A DNA stretch of 64,000 nucleotides, from assembly GCA_033961575.1 (NCBI GenBank), contig CM066737.1, positions 99,972,709 to 100,036,708 of the forward strand, read 5' to 3'. A program made the translations under genes and the position numbers. Source of the stretch: Aselliscus stoliczkanus (taxonomy: Eukaryota; Chordata; Mammalia; Chiroptera; Hipposideridae). Below are positions 32,060-43,590 of this stretch, in pieces. Numbering within the stretch: position 1 is the stretch's first letter; every line of letters starts with the position of its first letter. The notes below the pieces were generated by a model that made no database searches, was not told where the DNA came from, and saw only the letters and a list, made by a program, of their open reading frames with translations.

Positions 32060-32585
32060 GGATTTTGCTTCAGCCCCTAGCAAGTTCTGCAACTGCTCAC
32101 ACTAAGGCAGTTAAGGACCTCACTGCCAAAGCCAGTTCACACCATAGTGCTGGCCACTGCCCCCCTTTCAGAACTCTTCTCCACTTCCATGATCCCTGCC
32201 CTCTCCTCATGTCCCTCCTGATCTTTGATTGGTCTTTCTTTGTCCTCTTCATGGGCTTCTTGTGGTTGCTTTCTCTCTCCTTAAATATTGCTGTTCTCCA
32301 AGGCCCTGTCCTTAGTCTTTCCCTCCCCTCCCCTCCCCTCCTCTCACTTCTCTCTCCTCCACACCTCTCATTTTACTTCCACACTCCTTATCTCTACTTT
32401 TCTTGTTTCCTTCCTCTCCCCATCCTCTCCTTACTCTAGAGATTAGTTCATTCCCAAGATTTCAACTACCACCCATATTTAGATGACCCTCCCCTCTGAA
32501 ATCTATGCTAATCTGCCCAGAACACATTCCTGAACTCCAGACCCATGGAGTCACCCTATCTGGATAGTTCCTCTTGGATGCACTC
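32060..32585 (+). repeat. L2 LINE, sense, 3' part
   Basis: The order 'ttaaatattgctgttctccaaggccctgtcct', 'gattagttcattcccaagatttcaactaccac', 'gatgaccctcccctctgaaatctatgct' and 'ctgaactccagacccatgga' matches the end of L2 ORF2 ('ggcttcaactaccacc', 'gacgactcccaaatctac', 'gagctccagacc'). A CCCCT-rich tract at 32320-32345 lies within it. The overlapping 124-aa frame is decayed. Confidence 0.75.
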
Positions 32586-32599
32586 ATGCTCAGCACGTC

Positions 32600-32775
32600 T
32601 GAAACAAAGTTTTATTGGAACCCTGCCATGCCCATGCATTCACATATTGTCTGTGACTGTTTTCACATGACAACAATAGAGTTGAATATTTACTGCAGAC
32701 ACCCTGTGTCCTGCAAACCCTAAAATATTTAACATCTGGCCCGTTACAGAAAAAGTTTAAGAACCTCTGAAATAA
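32600..32775. repeat. hAT-type DNA transposon remnant
   Basis: 'caaagttttattggaaccctgccatgcccatgcattcacatattgtctgtgactg' and 'cctaaaatatttaacatctggcccgttacagaaaaagttta' match the well-known placental non-autonomous element with 'ctttttctgtaaagggccagatag'. Confidence 0.75.
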
Positions 32776-33270
32776 CACATTTAAAATCCTTCCTACACAA
32801 ATTTTATAATATACTAACATATAAAAATAATAATCAGACAGAATTAAATAAAACATTGGAAAATCTGGAAATTGAAATAATGAAAATGAGACTATTTGTA
32901 TCTCCTGGGCAGTCTGTAGAGCCAGAAGCTGCAATAGCAGATTGGAGATGATATCTAGCTTAAAGTATAATCACTTTAATAGCAATCATTAAATAGAATT
33001 AAATAGATATTTGGAAAATAATATTTTTTAAGAGATTTGGCTTAAGTCAACGATATTCTGACTGAGGTGTCGGTAACTTTCTGCATCTCTGCAAGAAATA
33101 AATGCTTTCATATTAAAGCTGGCAAATTAATTAGATAAAAGGAAAAGTTGAGTATATAAAATAAATCAAAGTATGAAACAGAGGTGGATGATACTATTGG
33201 AAACAAGGAATTAGGACATACCCTTTGAAACTAAGCAAATATCCAAGAAAAAGTATTATTCATTTACCTT
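32776..33270. other. Unclassified AT-rich stretch
   Basis: No gene or named repeat recognised. Confidence 0.45.
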
Positions 33271-33283
33271 AAAAATTATTTTA

Positions 33284-33380
33284 GGGCCAGCCAAGTGGCG
33301 CAGTAGTTAAGCACTGGCTTGGGAAGCCAGCGGCCCCGGTTTGGGTCCCACATATGAGGGCCAGTGAAACTGCCCTCAAA

Positions 33381-33413
<33 letters not shown>
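33284..33413 (+). mobile_element. tRNA-derived SINE, type A
   Basis: GGGCCAGCCAAGTGGCGCAG, GGGAAGCCAGCGGCCCCGG, TTTGGGTCCCACATATGAGG, CTGCCCTC and an (AAAT)n tail of about 35 bp. Ten-base duplications aattatttta at 33274-33283 and 33414-33423 flank it. A 72-aa minus-strand frame crossing it is spurious. Confidence 0.92.
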
Positions 33414-33417
<4 letters not shown>

Positions 33418-33423
33418 ATTTTA

Positions 33424-33920
33424 AAATAGATTTTTTGTTTAATGACAAATATGAGGGAAAAAACACATGGTATGGAAACCTGAAGTTTGACCAAATGATG
33501 TTTTGAATCTCTCTGGACTGAAAGAGAACATTTTTTTCAATTAAGACAACTAATTTTACATAAAATTCCAATAAACGATTTTCAGGACTTAGTCATAAAA
33601 TGTCATGAAAATAAAAAAGGTGTTTAATCTACAAAATGTTCAAATAGAATTATAAGAGCCAGAAAGTCTCCAAATGTCAATGCTCTAAGTTCAGTAGAAG
33701 CTGAAAAGGCGTTAGCACCAAGAACAATAGGATATTAAGATGAATCATCTATGAATTGAGACTAGTCATGAAGCTATGTCACAACTATCAGTTTAACGGT
33801 ATAATGGTTAGAAGAATTGGATATTGCCCCCTATGTCAAATCGCTGCTCTCTTGGGGGCATTATTTGGTAGTAACAGCCCATTGTCGAACAAAGACCATA
33901 TTAAAACTTTCTAAAAGTCG
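33424..33920. other. Unclassified AT-rich stretch
   Basis: No gene or named repeat recognised. Confidence 0.45.
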
Positions 33921-34203
33921 GGGGCTGGCTGGATGGCACAGTTGGTTAGAGTGTGAGCTCTGAGCCACAGGGTTGCAGGTTCGACTCCTGCCTGGGATGG
34001 TGGGCTGCACCCCTGCCTCCCTGCAACTAGATTGAAAGCGGAGACTGGATTTGGAGCTGAGCTTGGGTCCTCCACAACTAAGATTGAAGGACAACAACTT
34101 GACTTGGAGCTGATGGGTCCTGGAAAAACACAATGTTTCCCTTCCCTGATTCCCCAACACTGTTCCCTTCCCCAATTTCCCAATAAAATCTAAAAAAAAA
34201 AAA
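33921..34203 (+). mobile_element. VES-like bat SINE
   Basis: Head GGGGCTGGCTGGATGGCACA with box A TGGCACAGTTGG, box B GGTTCGACTCC, then GGGATGGTGGGCTGCACCCC, CAACTAGATTGAAAG, GACAACAACTTGACTTGGAG and CCAATTTCCCAATAAAATCT before an A tail. These blocks in this order are what I know as VES, a tRNA-derived SINE of bats. It carries a polyadenylation-like AATAAA next to the tail. The minus-strand frames across it are artefacts. Confidence 0.85.
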
Positions 34204-35299
34204 AGTTATAAAAAAAACTTTTTAAAATCAACATATAATTTAGAAATTATGAACTATTTGATGAATGATTTCATAAGCAGTTTTATAATATATAAACAGA
34301 GTTTAGTTAGAGACTAAATGATGTAAATGCATTTAATTTTTGATTAATATATTATATATGTATCAATATATCCAAACACGTCTCTTGCTCCATCCACATA
34401 GATTATATTTCTACTATATCTTTATCTCTATATTATTACACCTGTTGTTAAATACTTTGACCCATCACCCCTAAGCACAGTTCACATTCCATACTAGTTT
34501 TCTGTCCTGGCCTCACCTTTTGGATGGCACACATGAAATTGACTTCCCAGCTCTGACCTTGGCTCTGGTCAAGAACTATTCTGGTTCTCCCTTGCAGCTG
34601 GAGGCACTGCCTCAGGCTGCCTTGAGTCATGCCCCTTTGATTTCAGCCCAGGCCTGGAGAACCTTTCTTCCCTGGAAGAGCCAGTGGGGAGCACTCCCAC
34701 TTATCTTGCCTCTGTCAGCCTCAGCAGGGTCTGGGTTGTTAAAGGAAGCCTGTTCACTCCCCTCCTGCCTACATCAAAAGTTGCTGCCAGGAAGCATCTG
34801 AACTCTTGGCCAACATGCTCTTTTCCCAAGGGCCATTTTCATTTCATGTCTTGACTTCAGTTGCAGAAGGAAAAGCTTTATTCTTTTATGGAAGGATTTC
34901 AGGAATCAAGGCAGGTGGGGGACAATTTTGGGAGCTGAAGAATAAAGAAGACTAATGTTTTATGAGTCCACCTGCAAATCAAATGAGGAAAAAACTTGGA
35001 CTTTTAACACATGATTTTTCCAGAAAGGGAAGGAGAAGTTCCTCTACATTTTTTTTTTTTTTTTGGTTTCTGCTTTGTGATTGGAATGGATCACGTGATT
35101 ATACAGGTAAATGAGATGGAGTTGTCTGATACATCACTTGTTATGTTATGGAATATAAAGCCATGCAGTTTAATGCGGAATGGCAGTTTGAAAAGACATC
35201 CCTGTAAGCTAGCTTTCAGAATCATGTTCAAGAGATCATGCGTCTTAACATTGATTTGATGAACTGGCCATAGTACATCTGTATCTTCAATAGCCCTTA
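34204..35299. other. Unclassified non-coding stretch
   Basis: AT-rich up to about 34440, then average composition. No gene or named repeat recognised. Confidence 0.45.
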
Positions 35300-35440
35300 A
35301 AGTAAAAACACTAGCTAGCATTAACTGGACACTTCTTTGAAGCCAGGCATTGTGTTAAGAATTAAGACATGCACTGTCTCATTTAATCCTCAAAACAAAA
35401 ATTAGGAGGTAGGTACTGTTTCTATCCCCATTTACACATT
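35300..35440 (-). repeat. MIR SINE fragment
   Basis: 'tagcattaactggacacttctttgaagccaggcattgtgttaag', 'ctcatttaatcctcaaaac' and 'ctgtttctatccccatttacaca' are reverse MIR blocks. Confidence 0.8.
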
Positions 35441-35915
35441 TTATAGCATGCTGAGTATTCTCTCCTTGAATCCCTCTTCCCAATCCACTCATGGCCCATC
35501 CCAGCTCTGCTCTGTGCTCCAGACTCCCTTATCCTCTGTTTGGGTTTGGCCAATAGGAGTTACCACAGGAGATTGGAGGGTGGGAGAGGGGAGGGAGAGA
35601 GGTTGGGATATTTCTTCCCAGCTCCCAGTTCTCCATCTATATGGTTATGGCAGCAGCTGCCTTCCTTCATAGCTACAGCCCCTGTCAGTTATCCCCTCTC
35701 CATAGCTCCAGCTCTCACAGGGAGCTGGAAACACCATTTAATCCCCTTCTCCTTTCCAGCCGTGGGGTAGTAAGAGCTTCCCACTATTGCTGGTCTCTAG
35801 GTGTCCTGACATTTCATGTTGGTTCCCTCAGCCCTGCCCACACCTCCATAAATAGTTTCTGGCTGAGTGTGCCTTCTGTTTCCTACTGGAACTCTGACTA
35901 ATAAATTAATATTTG
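35441..35915 (+). repeat. Old interspersed repeat, family unresolved
   Basis: 'gtttgggtttggccaataggag', 'gagattggagggtgggagag', 'gggtagtaagagcttcccactattgct', 'tgttggttccctcagccctgcccacacctccataaatagtt' and 'tcctactggaactctgactaataaat' are blocks I recognise from a widespread mammalian repeat that ends with 'gggaccctgactaatac', either an LTR or an L1M 3' UTR. Overlapping frames (74-86 aa) are not genes. Confidence 0.55.
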
Positions 35916-37329
35916 ATCTCAGAACTATCTGCCAAAGATCCTGTCCACTTAACTTCTTTACTTATTGCCTTCTTCTAAATGCTATAGTTTTATTTGTTTA
36001 TTTGGAAATGTGTGTTTGGCTTTATTTGAAGGAAGTTGATCTTTCACATAGTTACCTATTTTTCAGGTGGACCCTGAAGATTTTGACTCTTGGCGGTAGA
36101 AACCATCTTATTCATGGCTATCGATCCTCTCCATGGGATTGCTACTGCTTATTCATAAATGTGTAACTAAAAAGGCTCAGGACTGGTGTTCAGTTTGATA
36201 TAAGCACACATTATAATAACTGGCAAACAATTTTTATTCCTTTAAACAAAAATAAACATTTGGGGGCATTTCTGGAAAATGTGATTAGGCAAATTTCAGC
36301 AAGATGCTGTTCATGGCTTAGAGAGGTCTATGTGGAGAAGGACTTTCTTTATTGGTAGCTCAAGGGGCCCAGCAGCTCAACTTCACTCTTTGGAAAACTT
36401 GACTATTTACAATATAATTTTGTGGATGGATAAATGTTCTTGTGTTTGGGTAAATTAATATGCTTTTAAAATTAGAGCAGAGATTGGAAATAGAGGCTTG
36501 AGTTGCAGCTTCAGCTTGCCTCCCAATTTCTTAGAGGTTAAGGAAGAAAATATATTTAAACCTTGTCCTGGGATCTACATCCCCAGACATAATTCAGTAT
36601 CAAATAATATGTAAGACAACCACCCACACAGTAGACTTTAAATATCACATAAATGTAATCAAATTTTCCTTTTCTCAACCCTCACGATTCATATTTCCTT
36701 AGCCACTGGAATTCTTACATATAGTTTCCAAGTTGATAGGACTGACTTTTTTTAATGGTGCTGTGACTAAGCAGAGATAGCTTCTTGTTAGAGCTATGTT
36801 GCTCCAGGCACCAGTTCACCACCTGGATATGTTTGGCCATGGGCATATATATATTAAGATAATTGTGACTTATCAAAGTCCAATTCTAGATTTTCATTTC
36901 CTCAGCACAAGCCCAGGAAACAAACAGAAAACACACGTTATAACAATGCACGAGTCTGAATTGCACTTTTAGAAAGGTATAGGATTTTTATCAAAACCAA
37001 TCAACTTGATAATTAAACATTTATATACTTACTTTAAAGTGGTCTTTTTTGCACTTAACCATTTCAATGAGTGTTTGGATAAGAAAGCAACACTTTCAAT
37101 ATCATTTTACAGATCAAATAACGTCACAAAATTGCTAAGGTAGAAAATAATTACAAAACACAGTTCCTAATTTTATAGATATTAGGACTGTATTCCAAAA
37201 GGGATCTCAAAATCTCAAAAAAGATCTAAGACTTCAAAATTCTATCTGCTGGTTTCTGCTTGAAACTTTGGGATAGAGTGTCATTCTCAATGCCTGTTCA
37301 AATACAAATGCCACCATTGGAAGATAGTA
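35916..37329. other. Unclassified non-coding stretch
   Basis: AT-rich, with no gene or named repeat recognised. Confidence 0.5.
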
Positions 37330-37835
37330 GTTTGTATTAGATTTGGCTGCAAGTAACAGAAAACACCAAATAGCAGTGGTTAAACCCAAATGAGTTTATT
37401 TTTCCTTTAAGTATGATAAATCCCGAAGTAGGCAGTCCAATGTTGAGGAAGGAAGTCCCATGGTCACCAAGAACCCAGTTCCTTTAGTCTTTTTGCTTTA
37501 TCATCCTAAGCACATGGATTCCATTTCCAAGTTACACTCAGAGTCCAAGATAGCTTGCTGGAGCTCAAGCCATTATATATGATTCAGACAGCAGGCAGAA
37601 AAAAGGAGGGAGGGAGGGAGCGGGGAGAAAGAGAAAGAAAGGCAAAGGCCTATTCCAACTTCTATCCCCTTCTAAAGAGGCTTCCTGAACATCCCTTCCA
37701 ATAACTTCTCTTTAGATCACATTGGTCAACCCTAGCTGAAAGGTAAATTGGGTAATGTAGTCTTTTCACTGGTCTCATTGAGATCTAGAAAAAAACCTAA
37801 GATTCTGTACCTAAGGAAGGAAGGTAATGAGTAGT
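37330..37835. repeat. Old interspersed repeat, family unresolved
   Basis: 'ggctgcaagtaacagaaaacaccaaatagcagtggttaaac', 'gtaggcagtcca', 'atggtcaccaagaacccagttcctttagtctttttgctttatcatcctaagcac' and 'gggtaatgtagtctttt' are blocks of a repeat common in mammals. It contains a GGGA tract at 37597-37645. Confidence 0.55.
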
Positions 37836-38041
37836 CTCAAACGCAAAAGGATAGCATTTTTGATCTTTTGTCAATCGTTTAAGCACTCGTGGGGATAGGG
37901 ACCTGAACAAATTATGAGAGAATGGAAAAGCACTGGGGGCCCAGAAGAGTGGAAGGAAGGGAGCAAAACTGGATTAGGGAAGGAAAGCTAAATAAAAGAT
38001 TCATTGCTTGGAACTTACTAGTTAATCAAGAAGAATTTGTG

Positions 38042-38139
38042 TGCCGGCCGAGTGGCTCAGTGGTTAAGCGCCAGCGGCCCCGGGTTCGGGTCCCACATAT
38101 GAGGGCCAGTGACACTGCCCTCAAAAAAAAAACAAAAAA
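38042..38139 (+). mobile_element. tRNA-derived SINE, type A, young
   Basis: GCCGGCCGAGTGGCTCAG, TTAAGCGCCAGCGGCCCC (the CTGGCTTGGGAAG step is deleted), GGTTCGGGTCCC and GACACTGCCCTC with an A-rich tail. Exact 14-bp duplications aagaagaatttgtg at 38028-38041 and 38140-38153 flank it. A 100-aa frame across it is not a gene. Confidence 0.94.
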
Positions 38140-38163
38140 AAGAAGAATTTGTGGAAGGAAGTG

Positions 38164-38222
38164 GGAAGGAATAGAGGAAGGAAGGAAGGAAGGGAGGGAG
38201 GAAGGAAGGGAGGGAGGGAGGT
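38164..38222. repeat. (GGAA)n/(GGGA)n microsatellite
   Basis: GGAA units grade into GGGAGGGAGG, a 59-bp polypurine tract directly right of the SINE's duplication. Confidence 0.95.
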
Positions 38223-38249
38223 AAGAGTTGCTCTTTTGTAAATGCTTGA

Positions 38250-38345
38250 AGATAGAGACCTGTTTTATTGACTTTTCTATCCCAGAGCCCCCAGCACAGG
38301 CTCTTGCAATTTAAGTAGTTTTGGACGTAAAGTCTCTCCTTTCTT
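38250..38345 (+). repeat. L2 3' end fragment
   Basis: 'gaagatagagacctgttttattgacttttctatcccagagcccccagcacagg' follows the L2 end ('gggcagggactttgtctgttttgttcactgctgtatccccagcgcc'). Confidence 0.65.
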
Positions 38346-38379
38346 TGAGATCTGATATATATTGCTCTACCTCGATAAT

Positions 38380-39195
38380 GTCACATCATTTTGTCATCTC
38401 TTCATTTACGTCACTCGCTCCCAATTCTCTCAATGGTTTTTGGTATATTCATACAGTTGTGCAACCCTCACCGCAATTTTAGAACGCTTCACCACCCTAA
38501 AAAAGAAACCCCATACCCATTAGCAATCATTTCCCATTTCCCCTCAAACTTACCCATCCCATCCCCATCCCAGCCTTAAGCAACCACTAATCTACTTTAT
38601 GCCTCTTTATATTTGTCTATCCCAGACATTTCATATAAATGGAATCATGAAATATACATATGTGGCTTTTTATGACTGACTTCTTTTACTTAGCATCATG
38701 TTTTCAAGAATCATCCATGTTGTAGCATGTATCAGTACCTCATTCCTTTTTGTGGCCAAATAGTATTTTATTGTGTGGATATGCCTTAATTTGTTTATCC
38801 ATTCTTCAACTGATGGACGTTGGAGCTGTTTCCACTTTTTGGCTATCATGAATAATGCTGCTGTGAACTTTCATGTGCAAGTTTTTGTGTGCACATATGT
38901 CTTCAATTTTCTTGGGTAGATACCAAAGAGTAGAATTACTGGATCACATGGGAACTCTCTGTGAAATCTTTTGAGGAACTGCCAGACTGTTTTCCAAAAC
39001 AGCTGCACCATTTTACATCCCCACAAGCAGTATATGAGGGTTCCAATTTCTCCTCATCCTTACCAACACTTGTCATTATCTCTCTTTTTAATTATAGCCA
39101 TCCTAGTAGGTGTGTAGTGGTATCTTATTGGGGTTTTGATTTGCATTTCCTTGATGACTAATGATGATGGGCAAAATTTGATGTGCTTATTGGCC
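38380..39195 (-). repeat. Old LINE-1, antisense
   Basis: Reverse complement of L1 3' UTR and ORF2 end: 'atacagttgtgcaaccctcaccgcaattttagaac', 'cccagacatttcatataaatggaatcat', 'atggacgttggagctg', 'gggtagataccaaagagtagaattactggatc', 'ttggggttttgatttgcatttccttgatgactaatgatg', 'ttattggccattt'. L1M-like age; no duplications found. Confidence 0.85.
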
Positions 39196-40069
39196 ATTTG
39201 TGCTCCTAGGTAGACTGCATTTTCCAGTCTCCCTATAGTTAGGTATGGTCCTATGATTGGGCTATATCCTAGCCAATGAACTTTGAGTATTTGATCTAAC
39301 AGATTAGCCTTATGTTTCTAATTTAAAATGTGTACACAAGTAATTGATTTAGGCTTGTTTAGGCAAGTTTGCAAACAATATTAGAACATTTGACAGAGCT
39401 TATTTAGAAGTTTAATTTATTAGATTTATTAGAATCAGTGACATTCTTGAGGAAGTTGTTAGATGTACTTAAACAGAAAATAAAGTATGTTAAATATATC
39501 AATTTGGGTTAAAATTACTTAAGAAAACTTAATTAATTATAAAAGTCCCTGTAAAATTATCGCTAAAATGCAATTATATTTATAAAGTAAACAAGACTTG
39601 TAAATTGAAGGCTTAAGGAAGATCTCAGTTTTTAAGTTTTTTGTTAATTTAATTTGAGTCGGATGTTGTTTCCAAGAACAAAAGTAGCCTCTGAATAATA
39701 TTTTCTGTGTGAAAAAGCCATCCTGAGGACACAAAAGAACTTCACATTGACAATGAGAAGTTAGTTGCCTCATAAGGGGTGTGACCAGTGGATTTACACA
39801 TAGTCCCAGAGGGCTCTGAGGAACAGTCTTACGTCCTCTTATTCACAGAATCACTTTCTGGAATGATGAATAAAATGTATGACTAAAAATGAGAAAATCA
39901 AGGGGGATAATGTGAAGAAATGTATTCCCTCAAAATGAGGGGAAATGGAAGGCATTAACATTTTAGGGTTTCTAAAATTTATTTTGAGGGTAAAAAATAT
40001 TCAGGATAAAGTGTCAATACCTAAATTAATTTTTAAAATATGGACTAGGAAGATACTGTTAAAAGTATC
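39196..40069. other. Unclassified stretch, short LTR-like start
   Basis: 39200-39300 ('tagactgcattttccagtctcc ... ctagccaatgaac') resembles the LTR-like piece at 45040-45130. The remainder, to 40069, is AT-rich and unclassified. Confidence 0.45.
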
Positions 40070-40515
40070 TAGAACAGTGTTTCTTAAATATTAATGTGTG
40101 TACGAATCACTTGGGGATCTTGTGAAAATATCAATTCTCCTATGTGATGGGATGGAGGTGATATTTAATGCTATGATAGTAATCATTTTGTAATATATAA
40201 ATGTATCAAATCAACATGTTTACACCTTAAACTCACACAACATTATGTGTTGATTCCATTTTGATAAAGCTGGGGAAAATTTTCAAATTAAAAAAACAAC
40301 AACTTTTGTTTTAAAAAGCAGCACAACCCATTTTCAAAAGAGCTGTGTTTATAGTTAAAATTGATTGTTTTATTTTAAAAAGATGTATATGTGTTGTGCT
40401 ACAAAAAAAAACCAACAATTCTAATGCAATAGACCTGGAGTGGAGCCTGAGATTCTGCATTTCTAACAAGCCCCAGGTGATGATGACACTACTGGTTCCT
40501 GGAACGCACTTGAAA
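40070..40515. repeat. MER5A-like remnant split by an L1 3' end
   Basis: 40070-40139 has 'acgaatcacttggggatcttgtgaaaat' and 40425-40510 has 'agacctggagtggagcctgagattctgcatttctaacaagccccaggtgatga', the left and right parts of one MER5A. Between them, 40140-40320 reads 'gggatggaggtgatatttaatgc', 'aatatataaatgtatcaaatcaacatg' and 'gataaagctggggaaaa', the 3' end of an L1 with its A-rich tail. A short 'caattct' lies on both sides. Confidence 0.75.
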
Positions 40516-41729
40516 TTGCAAGAAGCCAGAGGATCAGGCATTATAATTCTTTCATCAGCAAAAGAACTTCTAACCAAAAGCACCTGTGCCCTCATAAGGG
40601 AGGGGAAAGGAGTGAGGCAAGACTTAGCTGTGACCTTCCTCATTCACATAGGTGCCAATGGAGGCTCCCATCCTTAGAGGCCTGGATATCAGCAACCAAT
40701 ATCAACTCTTTTATGTTGGACCAAGACTGCTAAATACCAACTCTGAGATCTTCATGCTGGGGCTAAGGACTTTGAATGTTCCAGAACAGAAGACGGGTTA
40801 GGGCAGCAAAGAAAGTATAGGGTTTCTCTTCTTCCCACAAAACACCAAGGTCTTTGCATCTCAGTGTCTGGCTTCTTCTTGCTGGTTGAGCTTGAGAATG
40901 TGTTAAAAATGGGTGTCTGAAAATTTATGGTCAATAAAAATATTTAACAATCTTCTAGGCAAAAAATGTAAAAATAAAGAATCAGAAAATAACTTTATAA
41001 ATGAGACTGATTTGGTAAAGTCTTAGGGGGCAAATGTCACATTCAATGATCCTAGAGTTTAGGGTCGTGTTGATTTCTGAATCTGTTTGATAATATGGTA
41101 CCCTAAGTCCAGAAAACGTGAAATATATTCTTTTGTTTGTTTGTTTAAAGCACAATGCCAGTGGGTTCTTTGGTTGCCAAATTTCACTTGCATGTGGCTA
41201 TCCTCAAAGTGAAGGTACAACATTTGAAACAAAAATGAAAACAAATTTAACGAGTAATCATGTTCTTGCTATCTGAATAAATTATGCTTTGAAATAGAAT
41301 ATACCAAACATGGTAGTTTTAAAGGACAATCCTAGTTATGTGACATATGTTTTTATTTTTCTAAACTAGAAAAGAACTATACAGCTGTGAAGGGCGCTGA
41401 AGATGAGCAATGCAGAGATAGATTCTATTTAATGTACAAAAAAAAACACCCTTGCTCTTGGGGTATTTCCGTTTGTAATGAAAACATATTTGTATTTTAC
41501 ATCTTTAATAATGAGCAGTAGCTTTGGGAATAAATGTTTATTTTAGTTAAAGAACAGTCCAAAGACTAAAATATTAATGTAATGTTGGGTCTAGAAATAA
41601 TTTGAAAGGCAGAGATGGAAATAGAATGATTTACCTTGAGTGTTATTAGTACAAACGTTAGTAATGACGAACACAGATTGGACATTTACTATGTGCTAGG
41701 TGATCTATTAAAGTCTCAACACCAATTCA
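40516..41729. other. Unclassified non-coding stretch
   Basis: No gene or named repeat is recognised. 41640-41729 may be a weak MIR end ('ggacatttactatgtgctaggtgat'). Confidence 0.45.
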
Positions 41730-41890
41730 TCTCAAATTTTAATGTGCATAAGAATCATCTGGGGATCTTATTAACACGTAGATTCTGTTTCAGTAGGTCT
41801 GGGGAGGGACCTGAGATCCTACATTTCTAAAAAGCTTCCCAGTCATGCAGACACTGCTGGGATGTGAACCACCTTTTGAATAGCAAGGTC
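41730..41890. repeat. MER5A-like hAT remnant
   Basis: 'aattttaatgtgcataagaatcatctggggatcttattaac', 'agattctgtttcagtaggtctggggagggacctgagatcctacatttct' and 'tttgaatagcaagg' give an almost complete MER5A. Confidence 0.88.
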
Positions 41891-42015
41891 TATGTTGGAT
41901 CATCTTACAGAATTCTCACAATTACTCCATGTCTTATTAATGTCTCCATTTTGCAGATAGAGAAAATGAGTCCTAGGCAGATTAAGTGATTTGTGCAAGT
42001 AGTAGGGCTGGCATT
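41891..42015 (-). repeat. MIR fragment
   Basis: 'acagaattctcacaattactcc', 'ctccattttgcagatagagaaaatgagtcctaggcagattaagtgatttg' read as reverse MIR, right next to the MER5. Confidence 0.8.
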
Positions 42016-42044
42016 TGGACATAGTCTCTATTTTTAAATTAGAA

Positions 42045-42215
42045 TGATCTAGCCAGTGGATCTTTACTCTGGCTTCACATGAGACCCATTTAGAGAGCTT
42101 TCAAAATATTGGTGCCCCCATCATTTAAATCAGACTCTCTGAGGATAGGGCCTAAGGATCAGTACTTATTTCAAACTCTCCAGGTGGTTCTTACAGGGAG
42201 TACCACTGATCTGGG
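42045..42215. repeat. MER5-like hAT remnant
   Basis: 'cttcacatgagacccatttagagagctttcaaaat', 'gatagggcctaaggatcagtacttatttcaaactctccaggtggttctta' keeps the MER5 block order at lower identity. Confidence 0.7.
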
Positions 42216-42765
42216 TCAAATGCATTTTTTTTTTATAAATAAGAAAATTGAGCCCTCCCCCCCCTGCCCCAAGAGTCTGTGGTTGTGACAAAGAATCCAG
42301 GTCCCCTGATTCAGTAAATATCCTAAAAAAAAGCAACTGTGATACAGGTTGGAATTGGGGGCAAGGAGGATGTTCATCTTTGTTGAAAAAAACTATAATT
42401 TAAATCTTATTAAACTAACAATTAATGAATGCCTACAAGGCACTCACTAGAAGACTAAAGAGGATCTAAATTAAAACTAATTTGCATTGAGGAAAAGGGT
42501 ACATTTCCAAAGACAAAGTAGAATGAGAATGAGCCTCAGAAGCTCAAAGGAATGTAAGGGGTGGTAGATATGCTGGGTCTTAGCATAATTCCACTGGTCT
42601 CTACTGGGAAAAAAAAGAGAAAAGAACAACAAAGTATACTTTGGTTGGGTACAGTAAAATTGTGTGAAAATCTGAAGAAATTTCACATCTACCTGCAGAG
42701 TATATAGAATCAGCAATTTTGAAGATTTCTGGATTCGCTAAGAAAAGTTAACACTCTTCATGAAA
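42216..42765. other. Unclassified AT-rich stretch
   Basis: No gene or named repeat recognised. Confidence 0.45.
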
Positions 42766-42870
42766 TGATTCATCCATCCATTCAGCAAATATTTATTAAG
42801 CACCTGCGATGTGCTAGGCACTAGGTCCTGAAAATATGGCCATGAACAAGGCAGATATAGAGGTTACAGT
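42766..42870 (-). repeat. L2 3' end, antisense
   Basis: 'catccattcagcaaatatttattaagcacctgcgatgtgctaggcactagg' and 'catgaacaaggcagatatagag' are typical reversed L2 terminal blocks. Confidence 0.85.
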
Positions 42871-42874
42871 CTGA

Positions 42875-43375
42875 GAAGGGTGCTGCCCATCCTAATGCTC
42901 TAGCCTCACCCACTGCAAGAGGAGGCATGTGACCTAGGCTTAGCCAATCGTAACACGCCATCCTCCTCATCATATGATGACTCAAGCCAGGCCAAGGAGA
43001 GTCCATCCCTGGGATTACTACATACTGAACCAGGGAGCAGGAGTTCAATTTCTTTTCTGGGATTGTTATCTAGGCTAATATAAGCTGGAGGTGTCTACAG
43101 CCATAGTTCATGTCACTTAGTATGGAGGAAGCTCTGTATAGGAGGAGGAGACTGGGACCAGCTACTAGGAGGGAGATGGAGAGGGAGAGGTAGAAAGAGA
43201 GAGGGAGGGAGATCCGATGACATAATTTGAATTCCTGTGTCCAGAATCTGCTCTATTTCTGTCTGTCCCAGATATGTGAGCTGATAAATTCCCTTTCATA
43301 CTTAAGCTGGTTTGAGTCAAGTTTCTGTCACAACCAAAAGAGTCCTGACTCAGACTTATAAATTCACCGAATGAA
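42875..43375 (+). repeat. MaLR/MLT1-like LTR
   Basis: 'gaggcatgtgacctaggcttagccaatcg', 'ctgggattactacatactgaacc', 'ctggttttgagtcaagtttctgtcacaac' type ending and 'aaagagtcctgactca' give the outline of an MLT1-class LTR on the + strand. A GGGA-rich tract at 43170-43212 is inside it. Confidence 0.6.
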
Positions 43376-43399
43376 CAAACGACATGAACTTCTAAGTTC

Positions 43400-43590
43400 A
43401 TCTAATACCTTGGACCTCAGTGTGGTCCCTGAACCAGCAGCCTCAGCCTCACCTGGGAACTTGTTAGAGATGCAAATCCTGGAATCCTACCCCAAACCTA
43501 CTGAATCAGCAAGTCAAGAAGGAGGGCCCAGCCATCAGTTTTAACATGATGATTTCCATCCACACTCAAGTTTGAGAAACTGCTCTAATC
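43400..43590. repeat. MER5-like hAT remnant
   Basis: 'cagtgtggtccctgaaccagcagcctcagcctcacctgggaacttgttagagatgcaaatcctgg', 'cctactgaatcagcaa' and 'tttgagaaactgct' are MER5 blocks in order. Confidence 0.85.

Noticed and set aside
33921..34203. Possible functional tRNA gene from the box A/box B pair
   Set aside because: It is a VES-like SINE: the cloverleaf is not maintained and the SINE body and A tail follow. The same applies to the type A and type B SINE heads.
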